Below are positions 1-10,815 of a stretch of 46,464 bases of DNA, one piece after another (position 1 is the first letter of the stretch; each line of letters opens with the position of its first letter). The notes under the pieces were generated by a model, which saw nothing but the letters and a program-made list of their open reading frames with translations, was not told the DNA's origin and made no database searches. The DNA comes from Chara braunii (taxonomy: Eukaryota > Streptophyta > Charophyceae > Charales > Characeae). The position numbers and the translations under genes are program-made. The stretch covers positions 1,202,204-1,248,667 of the forward strand of contig BFEA01000339.1 of NCBI GenBank assembly GCA_003427395.1, read 5' to 3'.

Positions 1-62
<62 letters not shown>

Positions 63-122
63 TAATCAATCAATCAATCAATCAATTAATCAATCAGTCA
101 ATCAATCAATCAAACAATCAAA
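1..122. repeat. CA and AATC microsatellites
   Basis: A pure CA dinucleotide run fills about the first 55 bases and probably continues left of the window. It is followed by a tract of AATC tetranucleotides to about 120. Both are simple sequence repeats with no coding potential. Confidence 0.97.
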
Positions 123-465
123 CCCTTTTTTGTTTATTTGTATTCAAATTTTGCATCTTCATTTTTTTTTAACACCTCATTTCCCTGCAAAAAACAGAAA
201 TTCATTCCTAAACAAAATAAAGGTAAACTTAGGGAGCATATATCTCATGATAAAAAATGAGAAAAAAAAATCATGTTTTTTTATATATATGTATATTTTT
301 TAATTTTGTTTAAATCGAATTTAGTTTTTGATTTTATAAAAATCCTAACCAAAGTCAGATTCCCAAAAAACAAATATAGGAGTATAGGGTTTTCCAAGCC
401 CTACACCCCCATTTTTTTTTTTAACATATTTTTTGGGGTAATTTTTTTTTTTTTTTAAAACAGAC

Positions 466-1088
466 CGCGGATCGGGTCTCATCGACCATGGCCGCGGTCG
501 AGATTCTCGGCCGCAGCAGCCGAAATGCCCGCGACCTAGGCTGCGGGTGTCACATAGCAGAACACCCCTCCGCAACGTTTTTTGTTTTTTCATCGACCCC
601 TTATTTTTGGGGTGCACCACACCCGTGCGCGCGTGTCGTGCATGGTGCGCGATGCGGCACGTGTGCGGGGTGCAGTGCATGTCGATGTGCCACAAGTATG
701 ATACACATATATTAATTTTCATGGCATTTGTGACAGCAAAAAAAAAATGAAAATTCACCAAAGATGGAGGTGTCAAAAACGTGCTCACCCACTCAATGAT
801 TTGATTCTCAATTCATTTTTTTAAATTTTTATTATTATTATTTATTTTTAGTATTTTATTTTTATTTCAAATTTGGTAATGAATTTGGATGTAACGTTGA
901 GTCAAATATTATTTAGTTTATTTTTCTGTATAACATATATATTTTTCATATGTTTTGGATTTTTTTATTTTTTTATTTTTTTTTCGAGTCCGCGTTCGGC
1001 CGAACAACCGAACACTTTAAGAGGGGGTGTCGAACGTTCAGGCGTTCGGGTTCAGGCGTTCGGCTCATCCTAAACGTCGACAACCCTG
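466..1088 (+). mobile_element. hAT-like MITE, right half, with GC-rich ends
   Basis: From about 717 this matches the shared interior of the MITE family seen at 22,381-23,609 and 31,971-33,332: a module around AAAGATGGAGGTGTC (760-775), an AT-rich core around 880-950, then a GC-rich domain rich in CCGAACG/CGTTCGG words (985-1,080). It ends in AACCCTG at 1,088, the inverse of the family terminus CAGGGTT, next to a TA repeat. The 5' part (466-690) is a different GC-rich palindromic block, so the left end is either rearranged or belongs to a related family. There is no coding capacity. Confidence 0.6.
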
Positions 1089-1108
1089 TATATATGTATA
1101 TATATATA

Positions 1109-1440
1109 CATGGTTGTCCGACCGAACATTCGGGGGCCCCCGGGCTAACCCCCGAACGTCCGTTCGGGCGGTCACCATTAAAATTCATTTCGGGGCCTAA
1201 ATTTTTTATTTTTTCTTGCACATTCTATAGGACATGCGTTGCACTCATAAACATTTTCAAGGCATTTTGCTTAGCCGAAAATAAAATGGAAAATTGTCAA
1301 AGATGGCGGTGAAGAAACGTGTTCGATTATTTTTTTTTCTTCACTTTTCACTTTTTTATGTGATTTTATTTTGGTGCCTCAAATATATATATATTTTTTT
1401 AACTTTTGCATCAGTTTAGTATTATTTGAAGTACACATCT
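1109..1440 (+). mobile_element. hAT-like MITE, left half, truncated
   Basis: It starts with CATGGTTGTCCGACCGAAC after a TA microsatellite, then a GC-rich CCGAACG domain (1,120-1,175), then TTTCGGGGCCTAA and the family module with TCAAAGATGGCGG at about 1,299. The match to the family stops near 1,440, so the right half is missing. It lies back to back with the preceding MITE across about 20 bases of TA repeat. Confidence 0.6.
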
Positions 1441-1867
1441 GCGTAGCATGGCGAACGTTGTCGGTGCGAATACCCTGACAAGGGTATCCGCCCTCGTTTT
1501 TTGCAAGTGTCAGGAAGTAAGTTTGAAAATCTAAATGTACCACACAAGTCGTGGCTTAGTTGTTGGGTTACACGGATAGGGATGCTTGACCAGAGTAGAG
1601 CGTGAGTGGGCGCACAGTCTTAAGGCGCGTGTGTGATTTTTCCCCTCCTTGATCATGGCGCAGGCATAAAAGTCCGGTTTGGGGTTGATGGTCGAGTGGT
1701 TTAAGGGGTTAGAAGGTTTTGCCGCTGCGTGGCTGCACATGGCTGGCAGCAGGATCGGCGTGTGAGGCGGCCACGGTATAGTAGGTGTTAGCCGGCAGAG
1801 GCGCCTAGTGGTGGTGCGTTGACTGCAAGTGAGGATATGACCCAAGGCGCTCGGAACCCCTGCGTGC
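1441..1867. other. Intergenic, no recognised feature
   Basis: Moderately GC-rich, non-repetitive within the window. Short open frames occur on both strands but show no domain and no conserved start. I see nothing assignable here. Confidence 0.5.
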
Positions 1868-2684
1868 ACCAACTTATATAGACACCCGCACGAGCTAGCA
1901 CCAGGCTTAGGCTTAGCCCTATAGGTTACAATACCAGACTATCACGGCACAAGTACGGGGATCGAAGCCAGCAGGCGGCAGCACGGGAGCGAAAGAGCGG
2001 CAAAAGGAGCTGAGGGGTTGAGGGTTCCGCGGGACTGTCCCCCTTGATTTTGCTAAGGGGAGTCTGAACGCGGGCCCGTATATGTCAGAATTGTTGTTGT
2101 TTTCTATTTTTAGTTTTATTTTTGCTTGTTTGGGGTGGGGGTCCGATGGCAAGTTACGTGAGGGAAGGGACGTACTCCCCCGCCAGCCTCGACTTACAGC
2201 AAGAGGTTCGGAGCAGGGGCCAGAGGGCTGATGGCATTGGCTATAGCAGGCCTTCCCCGACCTTTTTCACAGGACTAGGGGGTAGTTAGCACATGTCCTA
2301 AGGGCTAGGCGCTATCTGTCGGGACACGGGGCACGGTAAATCGGAGCCAGTAGGCAGGCTAGGGGTCCAAGGAAGTGAAGACTAGCGCCGAGTGAACCTG
2401 GACGTGGACCTCGCCCGGTTCTTGGGAAACAGCGGGGGCGAGCTCTAAGGGAGACGAGGCGCACTAAGGCGGGAGCGAGGAGGCAGACCAGTAGGCTGTA
2501 GAAGTATAAGTCGAGGGGCAGCCAGCGGCCGGTCAGTCGCACCTACGTAAGTTGTGCGGGAGCTCTGGACAACGGTTGGACGACGACAGGCCGTAGAACC
2601 GGAGGTAGTGGTGGACAATGGGGATTGTCGTTGGGAGGGAAGCTCGCCGTAACTGCGCTACGGAGAGGCGCTTGTTTCGGCATG

Positions 2685-2735
2685 TGAGTGAGAGAGAGAG
2701 AGAGGGGGAGAGAGAGAGAGAGGGAGGTGGGGCAA
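2685..2735. repeat. GA-rich low-complexity tract
   Basis: A purine tract of mostly GA dinucleotides. Its length generates spurious open frames on both strands. A similar GA tract at about 38,740-38,775 sits in the second copy of the large repeat. Confidence 0.85.
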
Positions 2736-3589
2736 CAAGAAGAATGAGCACTAGCGCAAAGCCAAGCCAGATGCATGCGGAAGGCGGGGTAATAGAACAG
2801 CGGGCGGACTAGTGGCGGCAAAAGGAGCGAGGCAGCGTAGGGGAGTCGGGCAGAAAAGGACCGAACCCGGACGCAAAGCGGCACCAGGTGCATGAACGGA
2901 GGAGATGGTGAAGAGAAGGCCAGGGCGCGGTCGAGGAAGGGTAGTGGTCGTGATCCCGAGCTGATTCCAACGAGGTGAGAGGTGAATCCGAGGTTGTGTC
3001 CCCGGGCGAGCCCAACTCCGTGACTGTAGGATCACGACAGTGAGCTAGTGGGTGGTTAGAGGAAAAGGGATCTGAGCAGGGAGATGGTGGGGAAGTGAGT
3101 AAGGCGCGGCGGGGGAGGAGCAACTCGCGCGAGTCCAAGTAAGTGAGGCGAAGAAAGGTGCGAAGCTGAGGTCCTGAGATAGGGCGAATTCGATGGCAAG
3201 GCTAGGTTTGCGATCGCAGCGCAAAATTTTGAGGTGTGAAGAGTAGAAGTTGCGCTCGGATAAGAGTGGTAAGGTGCGGATACACCTAGCCTTAGTGTTA
3301 GGGGGAGATTCGTACGTTGTTGCCCATCAAAGAGGTTGAAGGAGTGTGCAGCCAGCCGCGGGCCGACAACTTATCTATGGGGTGGATAGTTGGTCCAAGG
3401 GGGTAGTAAAGGGAGGTCGCCTAGACGGACGGGGTTGCACTAGCAGGCCACACGTACCGGTGCAACGGCCTACTGCCAGACGTGTACCATCGTTCTGAGC
3501 ACATACCGTTCTGAAGACTCAGTGCTCTGCCTGAGTCTTGTTGCCGGTGGGAGGGGCTGACTGGCGGATCCTACTGATGTAAGACTGAG

Positions 3590-4660
3590 TCGTAAGAGTG
3601 GCTGTTGCCCAAGGTTATGAAACCACGGGACCCTTCGACGCTACCGCTATTGGCCTCCTGCGGGTTCGCTATTGTACCGTGGGGTTGCACCGCTGCAGTT
3701 TCCCCAGCGAAGTAGCTGTTGGGCTTGGTCTGTCCGAGGCAGATGGGGCTGGGGATTTGGTGGTTAATGCAGACAGCACGGCTCAGCGGCTGGAGTACCG
3801 TTGGTTGAGGGCAGGTGTGCTTGTGTGTACTAGCCGTATAGTCTATTGCACCACGGGGCGCAGGGCTACGATTGCGAGTTTCGGAGTCAGACCCTGCATA
3901 CGGTGGTGATACGACTAAGACCGGACCTGGGTTGTGCTATCCTTCGCCGCTGCTGGGTACCACGAACGAGTTACTGCCTACTGTCGTAAATACTGCTGCT
4001 GCGGGTGACTGTGTGCCGCTGCCAATGACTGCTATTGCTACAAGGAAGGGTCTGCTACGATGTACTATGCACGATCTGCTACGGCGTACCATGCACTACT
4101 GATCATTGCGTGCTGATGCAGAGCTTGTAGACAGGCGCAGACTACGGCTTCCTGCTGCTGGCCACTATTGACTACGCACGGACCGCGGTCGAGTTACTGA
4201 CTGTGCATGGCAGCGGTGTCTATCAGCTATGCATGAGCAACTACTACAGGTTGTGAGAGACTGCTGCCCGCCTTTGCGACCGTTGCGGACTACTGTTGGT
4301 TGGGCAAAGGCTACTGCTGCGCGTTGATTGTGGCAAGTTGGTGGGCGCTGCTATTGGCCAGCGACGGCCACTACTGGGTGATGCAGGTTGCGGCGGATGG
4401 TTATGGCTCGCAACTGCTTCGTGTGATTGGTTGTTGCGGACAGCGGTTACGCCCACACACTGTGGATAGACTGCTGCACACCACTGCGCACTGTTGCCCA
4501 CTGCGGATAGACTGCTGCGCACCGTTACGCACTGCTGCATACTGCTGCGTACCATTGTGAACTGTTGTTGGAAACTTCTATGCTAGCGCAGGCGGCTGTG
4601 TAACGGTGGAAGGGCTAAGGGAAGGTGTGAGGGGTCAGGGGAGGCTCCGACTTAGAAAGG
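3590..4660. repeat. Degenerate CTG/TGC-rich short repeats
   Basis: This stretch is built from imperfect words such as GCTACTGCTGCG, ACTGCTGCGCACC and GTTGCGGAC, densest at 4,240-4,560. A shorter, more decayed equivalent (TGTTGTTGCAGG words) lies at 39,210-39,360 in copy 2. The open frames here follow the repeat phase and are not credible genes. Confidence 0.6.
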
Positions 4661-4858
4661 GAGGGTTTGCGCTACGATTTGGAGGTTCGGCAGGAGAGGT
4701 TACCTCGGCAGTTGGACATCGTTGACCAAGCTGTCAGTTGGCCGCCATTGCGGGGCCCTCAGGCGACTGAAGACAACAAGGCCCTCTCACGCGAGTCTGA
4801 GTGCACCCCTCTTGGATCTGAGAGTCTCAAAATCTTCTCTACCTGCCCTTCTAACTCT

Positions 4859-4985
4859 AAGTCTAGTCTATTGGCTACGAGAGGAAGGCGGCAGGCGGGA
4901 TTGCAACCCGTAGGACCGCAGCGAGACTCTGTGGGAAGTCATCACACCGATTGCAGGAGCTCTGCCGGAACCTAGGCGAGGTTCT
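4859..4985 (+). repeat. Conserved ~130-bp block of the large repeat
   Basis: It is homologous to 40,104-40,240, sharing GAGAGGAAGGCGGCA, GATTGCAACCC, CACCGATTG and GTTCTGGAGGCAGGAAA-like segments in the same order. In copy 2 a foldback element ends immediately upstream of this block. Confidence 0.75.
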
Positions 4986-5264
4986 GGAGGCAGGAAACCA
5001 TCAGGTAATCCATCTCTATATGTACACCCCACTACACCCATGTTTGCATATCCCGCTATAACTTGATTGACGTATGCATGCATGCCCCTATAATTCTTGC
5101 TTTCTATTCAGGACATAACCAGATTAAATAAAGGAAAGAATGTATAAGTCAGTTTCAACTTCTCTGTCTGATTGAAAGCAGATTGTAGGATTGCATCTGA
5201 GGGAAGGGTGGGAGAAAGGCTATATTGCATGAAGTTTGACCGGGTCAACCAAAGGCTGGGTCAG

Positions 5265-5975
5265 TTCCATAAGTTTAGGAAGGCCCAGTGCTATGTTTGA
5301 TTTTGTATTGCCTGAGAACCAGACATGTTCCATAAGTTTGGGTGGTCTGGTTGCTCTGACTTGTGAGGGTTGAGTGAGATCGTTTTTTCAGACGCCAGTC
5401 AAATCCACAAGTTTGGGTAGTCTGGCGGCCTTGTTTATTTGAGTTTTTTGACTGTTTCTTTAGTTTCCGAACGAGGAGGTGAGCATGTTCCATAAGTTAG
5501 GGTGGCTCAACCACTTCCTGCTTTTACTTTAAGAGAAATGAACCAGGCTGAGGATCGAGACATGTTCCATAAGTTTGGGTGGTCTTGGTCCAATGCCTCG
5601 CACATGCTGCAACCAGAAGGTTATGACTTTGCTATACTCTGCTATTATACTATCTATGAACAAGCTAGTCAGACAGGGTTCCATAAGTTTGAGTGGTTTG
5701 ACTATAGCTTATCACCAACTGAAGAGAGTACTTAAACTAAGAATAAACTTGTGGTGCGAAGGGGCAGGCTGAGTCTTGAGCTGAAGATGACCGGCTCAAC
5801 TATATGCTACCTCAAAAGACTAAATGCACACAATCATATAGATCTGAGATATGTAAACAGTTCAGGGCGACTAGGATGACCTAGTCACATCCCCAAAAAA
5901 GAGAAAAATTGTTGTGCCCTTTGTCTGTGTATACTTCTTGGATGGGCTAGACATGTTCCATAAGTTTGGGTGGTC
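5265..5975 (+). repeat. Tandem array of TTCCATAAGTTTGGGTGGTCT motif (7 units)
   Basis: Seven copies of a GTTCCATAAGTTTGGGTGG-type motif start near 5,265, 5,327, 5,401, 5,486, 5,563, 5,679 and 5,955, with initial spacing of about 62-85 bases. The cognate array in copy 2 is larger (about 16 units) and uses CCCCTAAGTTGGGGTGG. Each unit carries a CC...AAGTT...GG pattern that can pair weakly. Confidence 0.75.
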
Positions 5976-6289
5976 TAGCTTTATGCCCTATGTAAGCAGG
6001 GCACCAGGGGATAAAGCGCTGAAAGACAATGAATTATTGTTTGCTAAAATAACTTGGGGATGGTGAGAGTACTTGCATCTGTGGTTTGGCCTGCATGTGA
6101 CTGAGTGATGCCACTGTTTCGTCTCAGTTCAGTATGATAGGTAGTTGTTGTAGTTGCTCGCCACGTGCTAGAGTCATAGGAGTTAGTTTCAATTTCTGCA
6201 TTTTCTGAGCTCGTTTTTTTTACTTAGATCAATTTTTGCATTTTCTGGGACCCGTTATTTATACTTGGCCTTGTATAAATCTTCGTAAG

Positions 6290-6660
6290 TCACTTTCCCT
6301 ACGGGAAGCGCTGCCGAAATTCTTACAAAATCAAGGAGTTAGTCAAAACTTTGGCTTCTTCAGGATCAAGTATTGACGACTTTTTGACTTAGTAAGAATT
6401 TGGGAAGCCTCTCTTTCTAAAGGAAGTGCGGCCAAAATTTTTACTAATTCAGGGAGTTAGCCAAAATTGGGCCCTGAATCTGGAAAAGTTCCCTCCCTGA
6501 AGGAAGTGTTGCCCAAATTTTTGCTAAGTCAGGGAGTTGGGCAAATTTTGACTTTCTGGAATCCAAAAGTTTGACCTTTGGGCTAGTATATTTTCTGCGA
6601 TGGCACTTTTCTTACGGGAAGCGCTGCCGGAATTTTCCTAAATTAGAGGAGTTAGCGTAC
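6290..6660 (+). repeat. Four-unit repeat with GGGAAGCGCTGCC motif
   Basis: Four units start near 6,290, 6,405, 6,487 and 6,605. Each has a CTTTCCC...GGGAAG hairpin-like start, then GYTGCCGAAATTYTTAC and AGGGAGTTAGYCAAA. Copy 2 keeps four diverged units at 41,915-42,290, so the unit number was conserved here while the neighbouring array changed. Confidence 0.65.
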
Positions 6661-6884
6661 ATTGTGACAGGTGACGACGTATGTAGGAGGGGCTATGCCA
6701 TAGTCTAAATTTGCTTGGGCACTGGCTAGAGGTAGACTTGGACCTAGTTAAGTATGATGACTTGAATAAGGTCGTGATATGGAGATTGTACTCCATGAAC
6801 TTGTAGGCTTAGCTTGAGATTGGTCTGTCTTGTGTTACATGTCTCCTTGATCGATTGATTCAGAACTTGGGCTCAATTCAGCTT

Positions 6885-6924
6885 TGATCCTACAAGGATC
6901 ACCTTCTGTTATCACTGATAACAG
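6885..6924 (+). other. Twin perfect hairpins, conserved in copy 2
   Basis: Two adjacent perfect inverted repeats: TGATCCT/AGGATCA with loop ACA (6,885-6,901) and CTGTTATC/GATAACAG with loop ACT (6,906-6,924). In copy 2 (42,396-42,440) both remain foldable, each with one C-to-T change that leaves a G-U wobble. Function unknown; an RNA element or a protein-binding palindrome are possible. Confidence 0.55.
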
Positions 6925-7383
6925 GTCGGTTGCCGATTCGTCGTTTTGCGACTCAATTCCAACCCGCCCTCCCTACTCAACCTAAAAAGGCTTTAGCCAT
7001 GGTGATCTCTATTGTTTTATTAAGATTTCACCTGAATTTTCTTGAATGGCCATTTAACAAAGGTACTGAGTATTTAATTATGGTTGGTTGGCTGGAGGTT
7101 AGGGCTTGCATGGCTAAAGCAGAGGGTATGAGTATGGAGAGTGGTTGGGGTTGACTCCGTGTAGTGTGTGGACCTTGTTGATTCTTTGATGTGATTGCAG
7201 GGGTGTTTTGTGGTTCAAATTTTGGATTTAACTGCTTGCTGTCACACATATACGTATGGTTGTGAGGAACCCCACTATGATTGCGAGAAGTGATCGTCAT
7301 ATATTTATCCCTTTGTATGTATATATATGTGTGTGTATACCTATGTGGGAGGTTCATATGGCCCAAGGGGCCATCATATTAAG

Positions 7384-7395
7384 GGATAAATAGGG
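7384..7395 (+). promoter_or_regulatory. Possible TATA-like element of the large repeat
   Basis: GGATAAATAGGGG lies 20 bases downstream of a perfect 17-bp palindrome, ATGGCCC-AAG-GGGCCAT (about 7,358-7,374). This resembles a core promoter inside an LTR-like sequence. No transcript start can be proven from the sequence. Confidence 0.2.
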
Positions 7396-8469
7396 GAGAG
7401 GTAGGCAGAAAACCCCTCCCTTTTGCTTATATGTTTTTTCTTAATTCTTGGTCGGATGTTAGTCCTGGCAGGGGTTCAAAGTCCTTGTCCAAGACACCCC
7501 AAGCCCTAGGCTCTGCAGAGAAGGACCCTTCCCTCGCACAGAGCCTATTTGCTCTGCCCGCCGAGACACCCAACCCAGAGGGTAGAGATGCCGCGGGGGT
7601 TGAACGGCATGTCCTTCAGCCTTTCAATATCGTGAGGGGTAACCTCCCCCACGATATATTCCTTCAATCATTCAATATCGCGAGGTCGAGACTGCGATCA
7701 CCGCGTATAATTAGCATCGCTGGTTGGTATAGGACGGGCCTGCAACCTCGTTGTTTTATATCCAAGTCTTGCGCGCGACGGTTCGCCGTCCTATCGTCTG
7801 CAGTTATGGGATCGGGAGACTCGGTCGAGCGCCCGAGCATTCAACGTTGGTATAGGCCGTGGAGCCAACCGCAAGAAAAGCGGGGGTACCAAAAATTGTG
7901 ATTCTGGGGCAGGGAGGCCTTCGGACTACATTTGTTTTTTGGGATTATTATGGTTGGACGTTGTAGTATGTGGCAGCCGTCAAAGTCAAACCCCTTGACT
8001 CGTGTCCGCGCCTGGAGTGGAGCTTATCTTCAGGGCAACAGGAAATAGTTGCCACCACTAGTATGGACCTGTGTACCACCCGCTCTGCATAAGGTGCGAA
8101 AGAGGGTGTGTGGTCTTCAACCGTGCATGGCGGTTGTCCAGCGTTGAAAGGTAAGCCCTCAAGGCGCGTGTCAGCCGACACTTGAGTGTCGAGTGCGACC
8201 CTCGAGATTAACGAGGACCGCATGAGTATGGGTACTACATGGTACGTCATCATCGCGACTGTTTGCGTATGTTTGCATTGCTAGTCGATGTGAGTAGGCC
8301 CTGCGTCCGCAAGGTTTTATACTAAGTCTCGCACGCGACGCCTATCCGATCTCCTCATCGGAAAGTTATGGGATGGCTACTGAAGGGGTTAGGAGTGTTG
8401 TCGCGTCGTTTGAGGTGTGTGTGTGCGTTTTATTTTTGTGTTTGTAATGTGGTGTATGCGTGGTGAGTG

Positions 8470-8905
8470 GGATACGTCTTAGTCGACCGACGTCGAGCCG
8501 CACTTGGGACTTCAGCCCCCCAAGTTGTCGATTCGCGTGCGGGTCCGATAGAGGCGTATTATTGCGCGTACCCCCTATGCTACAGCGAACGAGAAACGCC
8601 CTCGGCTCGTCCACCTCTGCGATTGCAACTGATCAGCTTTCGTACTGTGGACTAGTAGCTCGGCGGGGATACGCCCACCGAAGGGAGGTGACAGCTCCCG
8701 TAAGGTAGAGGTAAGTCGTGCCTCGTGTAGGCTCTGTCCTGTCGTAGGGGCTCGCGAGAGGTATGGCTGGCGCGCTCGGCCGGAGCGGCTTGCGGAAGCT
8801 CCATGTAAGTACCGCAACGAGGATTCATTCCAACTCCTGCGTGGCGCGGCCAAGAGGGTCTCGCGCTGCCCATGAGTGGTGGCGGACTGATACGCTCGAC
8901 AACGT
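8470..8905 (+). repeat. Conserved distal block of the large repeat
   Basis: It matches 43,030-43,445 over about 430 bases, including CTATGCTACA, CGAACGAGAAA, ACTAGTAGCT and GCTCGACAACGTG at the end. Most differences turn G or C in this copy into A or T in the other. Homology stops where the GTTCG-rich MITE begins, so that MITE inserted at or replaced the end of copy 1. Confidence 0.7.
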
Positions 8906-9249
8906 GTTCGCGCCCCTTCATGTTCGCGCGAACGTGTTCGCTCGTTCGAGCGAACAACTCGCGAATATGTTCGGGTGAACACAATTTTTTTTCGTTAAAA
9001 AAATATATATATATTATTTTTTTCGGTTTTTTATTTTTAACTCATGATTGGCTACGAATTTGAACATAAATCCAAGGCAAAAGTTGCTTGTATTGTTATT
9101 TTACATAACATATAGTTTTGTCATATTTTTCTCACAACGTTTTTTTTTTTTTTTTAATATTTTTTATGTTCGCATTCAAAGGGTTTTGGGCGCTTGTTCG
9201 CGTTCGTGCGAACATGTTCGCGTTCGCCTCCGAACGCGAACACGGTGCT
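8899..9249. mobile_element. MITE with GTTCGCG-type palindromic ends
   Basis: Two GC-rich blocks (8,899-8,980 and 9,168-9,245) made of GTTCGCG/CGCGAAC words flank an AT-rich core. The core carries the family landmarks TGGCTACGAATTTGAACAT, AGGCAAAAGTTG and ACATAACATA, as in other MITEs of the window. The outer sequences CAACGTGTTCGCG and, inverted, CACCGTGTTCGCG form imperfect terminal inverted repeats. A target duplication is not clear. Confidence 0.55.
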
Positions 9250-9265
9250 ACGTAGGTACACATAT

Positions 9266-9608
9266 GTAAGGCTGCAGGGCATTTGGCTATACCCAGAAAA
9301 AAAGGAAAATCGTCAAAGATGGCACTGTCGTGAATGAAATTGTGCATTCACTAATTTTAATTTTTTTCTATGTTACCAGTTGTCCGATGGCAGGACGTCC
9401 TGGGCAGTCAGGGGGGTCCCGGACATCCGGGCCCAGACAACTCCATTTTTAGCAATTAAATGCACGAAAAAAAAAATAAAAAAAAGGGGGGTGTTTTTAA
9501 TTTTATTTTTTATTTTACAATAGACAACGAATTTCAATATCATCCCAGGCCAAAAGTTGTTTAGTTTATGGTTTTGCATAACATAGATTGTTTTCAGATT
9601 TTTTGGAG

Positions 9609-9645
<37 letters not shown>

Positions 9646-9813
9646 TCGTTTGGGCTTCCATAGTGAATTTCATGGTCACCCTCAGGCAAAAGATGTTTGG
9701 TTTGCAACTTTGCAATTCTGCATGACATAGATTGTTTTCAGATTTTTTGGAGGAAACTTTTTTTTTTTTTTTTTTTTTGTCGTTTGGGCTCGGACAGTCT
9801 GCCAGGGGAGGAT
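9266..9813. mobile_element. MITE fragments with GTCCGG/GGTCAGGGGGGTCCC words
   Basis: At 9,280-9,366 there is a partial copy of the TCAAAGATGGC module. At 9,378-9,440 there is a GC-rich end with GTCCGATGGCAGGACGTCC. The AT-rich core with GCATAACATAGATTGTTTTC occurs twice (about 9,572-9,615 and 9,720-9,760), separated by long T runs. This suggests a tandem or nested pair of related MITEs. The boundaries are uncertain. Confidence 0.45.
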
Positions 9814-9817
9814 TTGT

Positions 9818-9895
9818 GTGATGAAAGTGACAAACGTAGATCAGATGATCAAACGCAGAAACGTAGATCAGATGATCAAATGCAGACACGTACAA
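9818..9895 (+). repeat. Direct repeat flank with GATCAGATGATC units
   Basis: GTGATGAAAGTGACAAACGT followed by two units of CGTAGATCAGATGATCAAA. The same block in the same orientation occurs at 15,109-15,163 on the other side of PLE-1, and a further unit lies at 15,211-15,245. Each unit contains the interrupted palindrome GATCA-GA-TGATC. It is either a small satellite into which PLE-1 inserted or a long duplication made by the insertion. Confidence 0.75.
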
Positions 9896-9953
9896 AAAGT
9901 CCGACATGTGAAACATGCAAAACCAATTATACAGTATAGTAATCGAATTACAA

Positions 9954-10018
9954 CTCCGGCGGGTTGGCACCCCGACCGGTTTCGACAGCCGCCACGCTGT
10001 CTCATTAGGGGGAACCGT
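9954..10018 (-). ncRNA. Degenerate type I hammerhead ribozyme of PLE-1
   Basis: On the minus strand, CTAATGA (10,008-10,002) stands where the hammerhead core CUGAUGA is expected. It is followed by a perfect 6-bp stem II (GACAGC/GCTGTC), GAAA, and ACCGGTC, which gives a GUC cleavage site (9,974). CCCC and GGGG form the proximal stem I, extended by GGTT/AACC. The CUGAUGA G5-to-A change should abolish cleavage. Stem III is the loopless palindrome ACCGGT, which could only form between two RNA molecules. Confidence 0.65.
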
Positions 10019-10815
10019 CCATCATCTCCCTAGACTTCTCGTCAACTTCCACAAACCCACCTCCGTACGTAAACGCCGCTGCATAGCGGATATTACGACA
10101 TTGGACCCGGAAGAACCGGAAAGACTAAAGGCGTATTCACAATTATTATTTATCTACCGCATGATACCCAAAAATAGACCACCAAAAAAGTCTACTTCCT
10201 CCTACTTACAACTTGCACGTACCCATCTGAAAAAAAACAGGTCCTATACCAAAAGTCCAACAAAATATTATCGAAGGTCCAAACTACACTGGGAAAACTG
10301 GGTTCCAACAATCCCATCCTGCGAGGGTCATTATTACCATCCCCCGTCGGGTGGCGAAAAACCACACCGAAGGCCCAAACAGCATACGGACACAACCGGG
10401 CGATCCGGAGGTCTGTGTCACGCCCCTGTCTTAAAACGGACCAACATCGATACCCAAGCTTCAAAACATCATACACAAAACAGTCCCACACAGAAACGCT
10501 ACAACCCTGTCCCTACAACTCAAACAGATTGGCATTGATACTCATGCACCTAAAATCCGTACTCAAACCTTGATCTACACAATCCATCCGATCCTTTGCG
10601 ACCCTCCCTGCAACCAATATCCAAAACAAAAGCAGAAAACGAATAAGACAGCAACCAAATGTGCGAAAAACATCTGAAACTATTCAAACATCCTATGCCT
10701 ACCAATGTCGATTACGCCAATATCTGCGTACGATTCCAAGAAAACACAAGCCGAACATGACTAAAAATGATACAACACATCAAACGCATATCAACAAAAG
10801 GTAAGAAAAACTACA
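10019..10815 (-). other. 3' untranslated part of PLE-1
   Basis: This lies between the RT stop and the hammerhead. On the plus strand a 207-codon frame and on the minus strand a 99-codon frame are open, but neither resembles a known protein and neither is conserved in PLE-2. I read it as the 3' region and terminal-repeat equivalent of the element. Confidence 0.55.

Larger units (their letters stand above)
1868..8905 (+). repeat. Large non-coding repeat element, copy 1
   Basis: A stretch of about 7 kb is collinear and co-oriented with 35,429-43,445. Shared anchors in order: 1,890-2,010 with 35,430-35,545; 4,859-4,985 with 40,104-40,240; a tandem array at 5,265-5,975 with 40,418-41,530; four-unit repeats at 6,290-6,660 with 41,915-42,290; twin hairpins at 6,885-6,924 with 42,396-42,440; and 8,470-8,905 with 43,030-43,445. 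No intact protein is encoded. It could be a large non-autonomous retroelement or an LTR of a very large element. Copy 1 is the more GC-rich and less decayed. The exact ends are not defined by a target duplication. Confidence 0.7.

Noticed and set aside
1-122. Telomeric repeat at the window edge
   Set aside because: The units are CA and AATC, not a TTTAGGG-type telomere repeat.
2543-2893. Ser/Leu/Pro-rich frames over the GA tract
   Set aside because: They are products of low-complexity purine sequence, open in several frames at once.
7431-7901. 156-codon frame in the large repeat
   Set aside because: It has no ATG at its listed start, no recognisable domain, and lies in a repeat whose second copy does not keep the frame.
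9915-10538. 207-codon plus-strand frame near the end of PLE-1
   Set aside because: It overlaps the antisense of the hammerhead and 3' region, shows no domain, and is not conserved at PLE-2.
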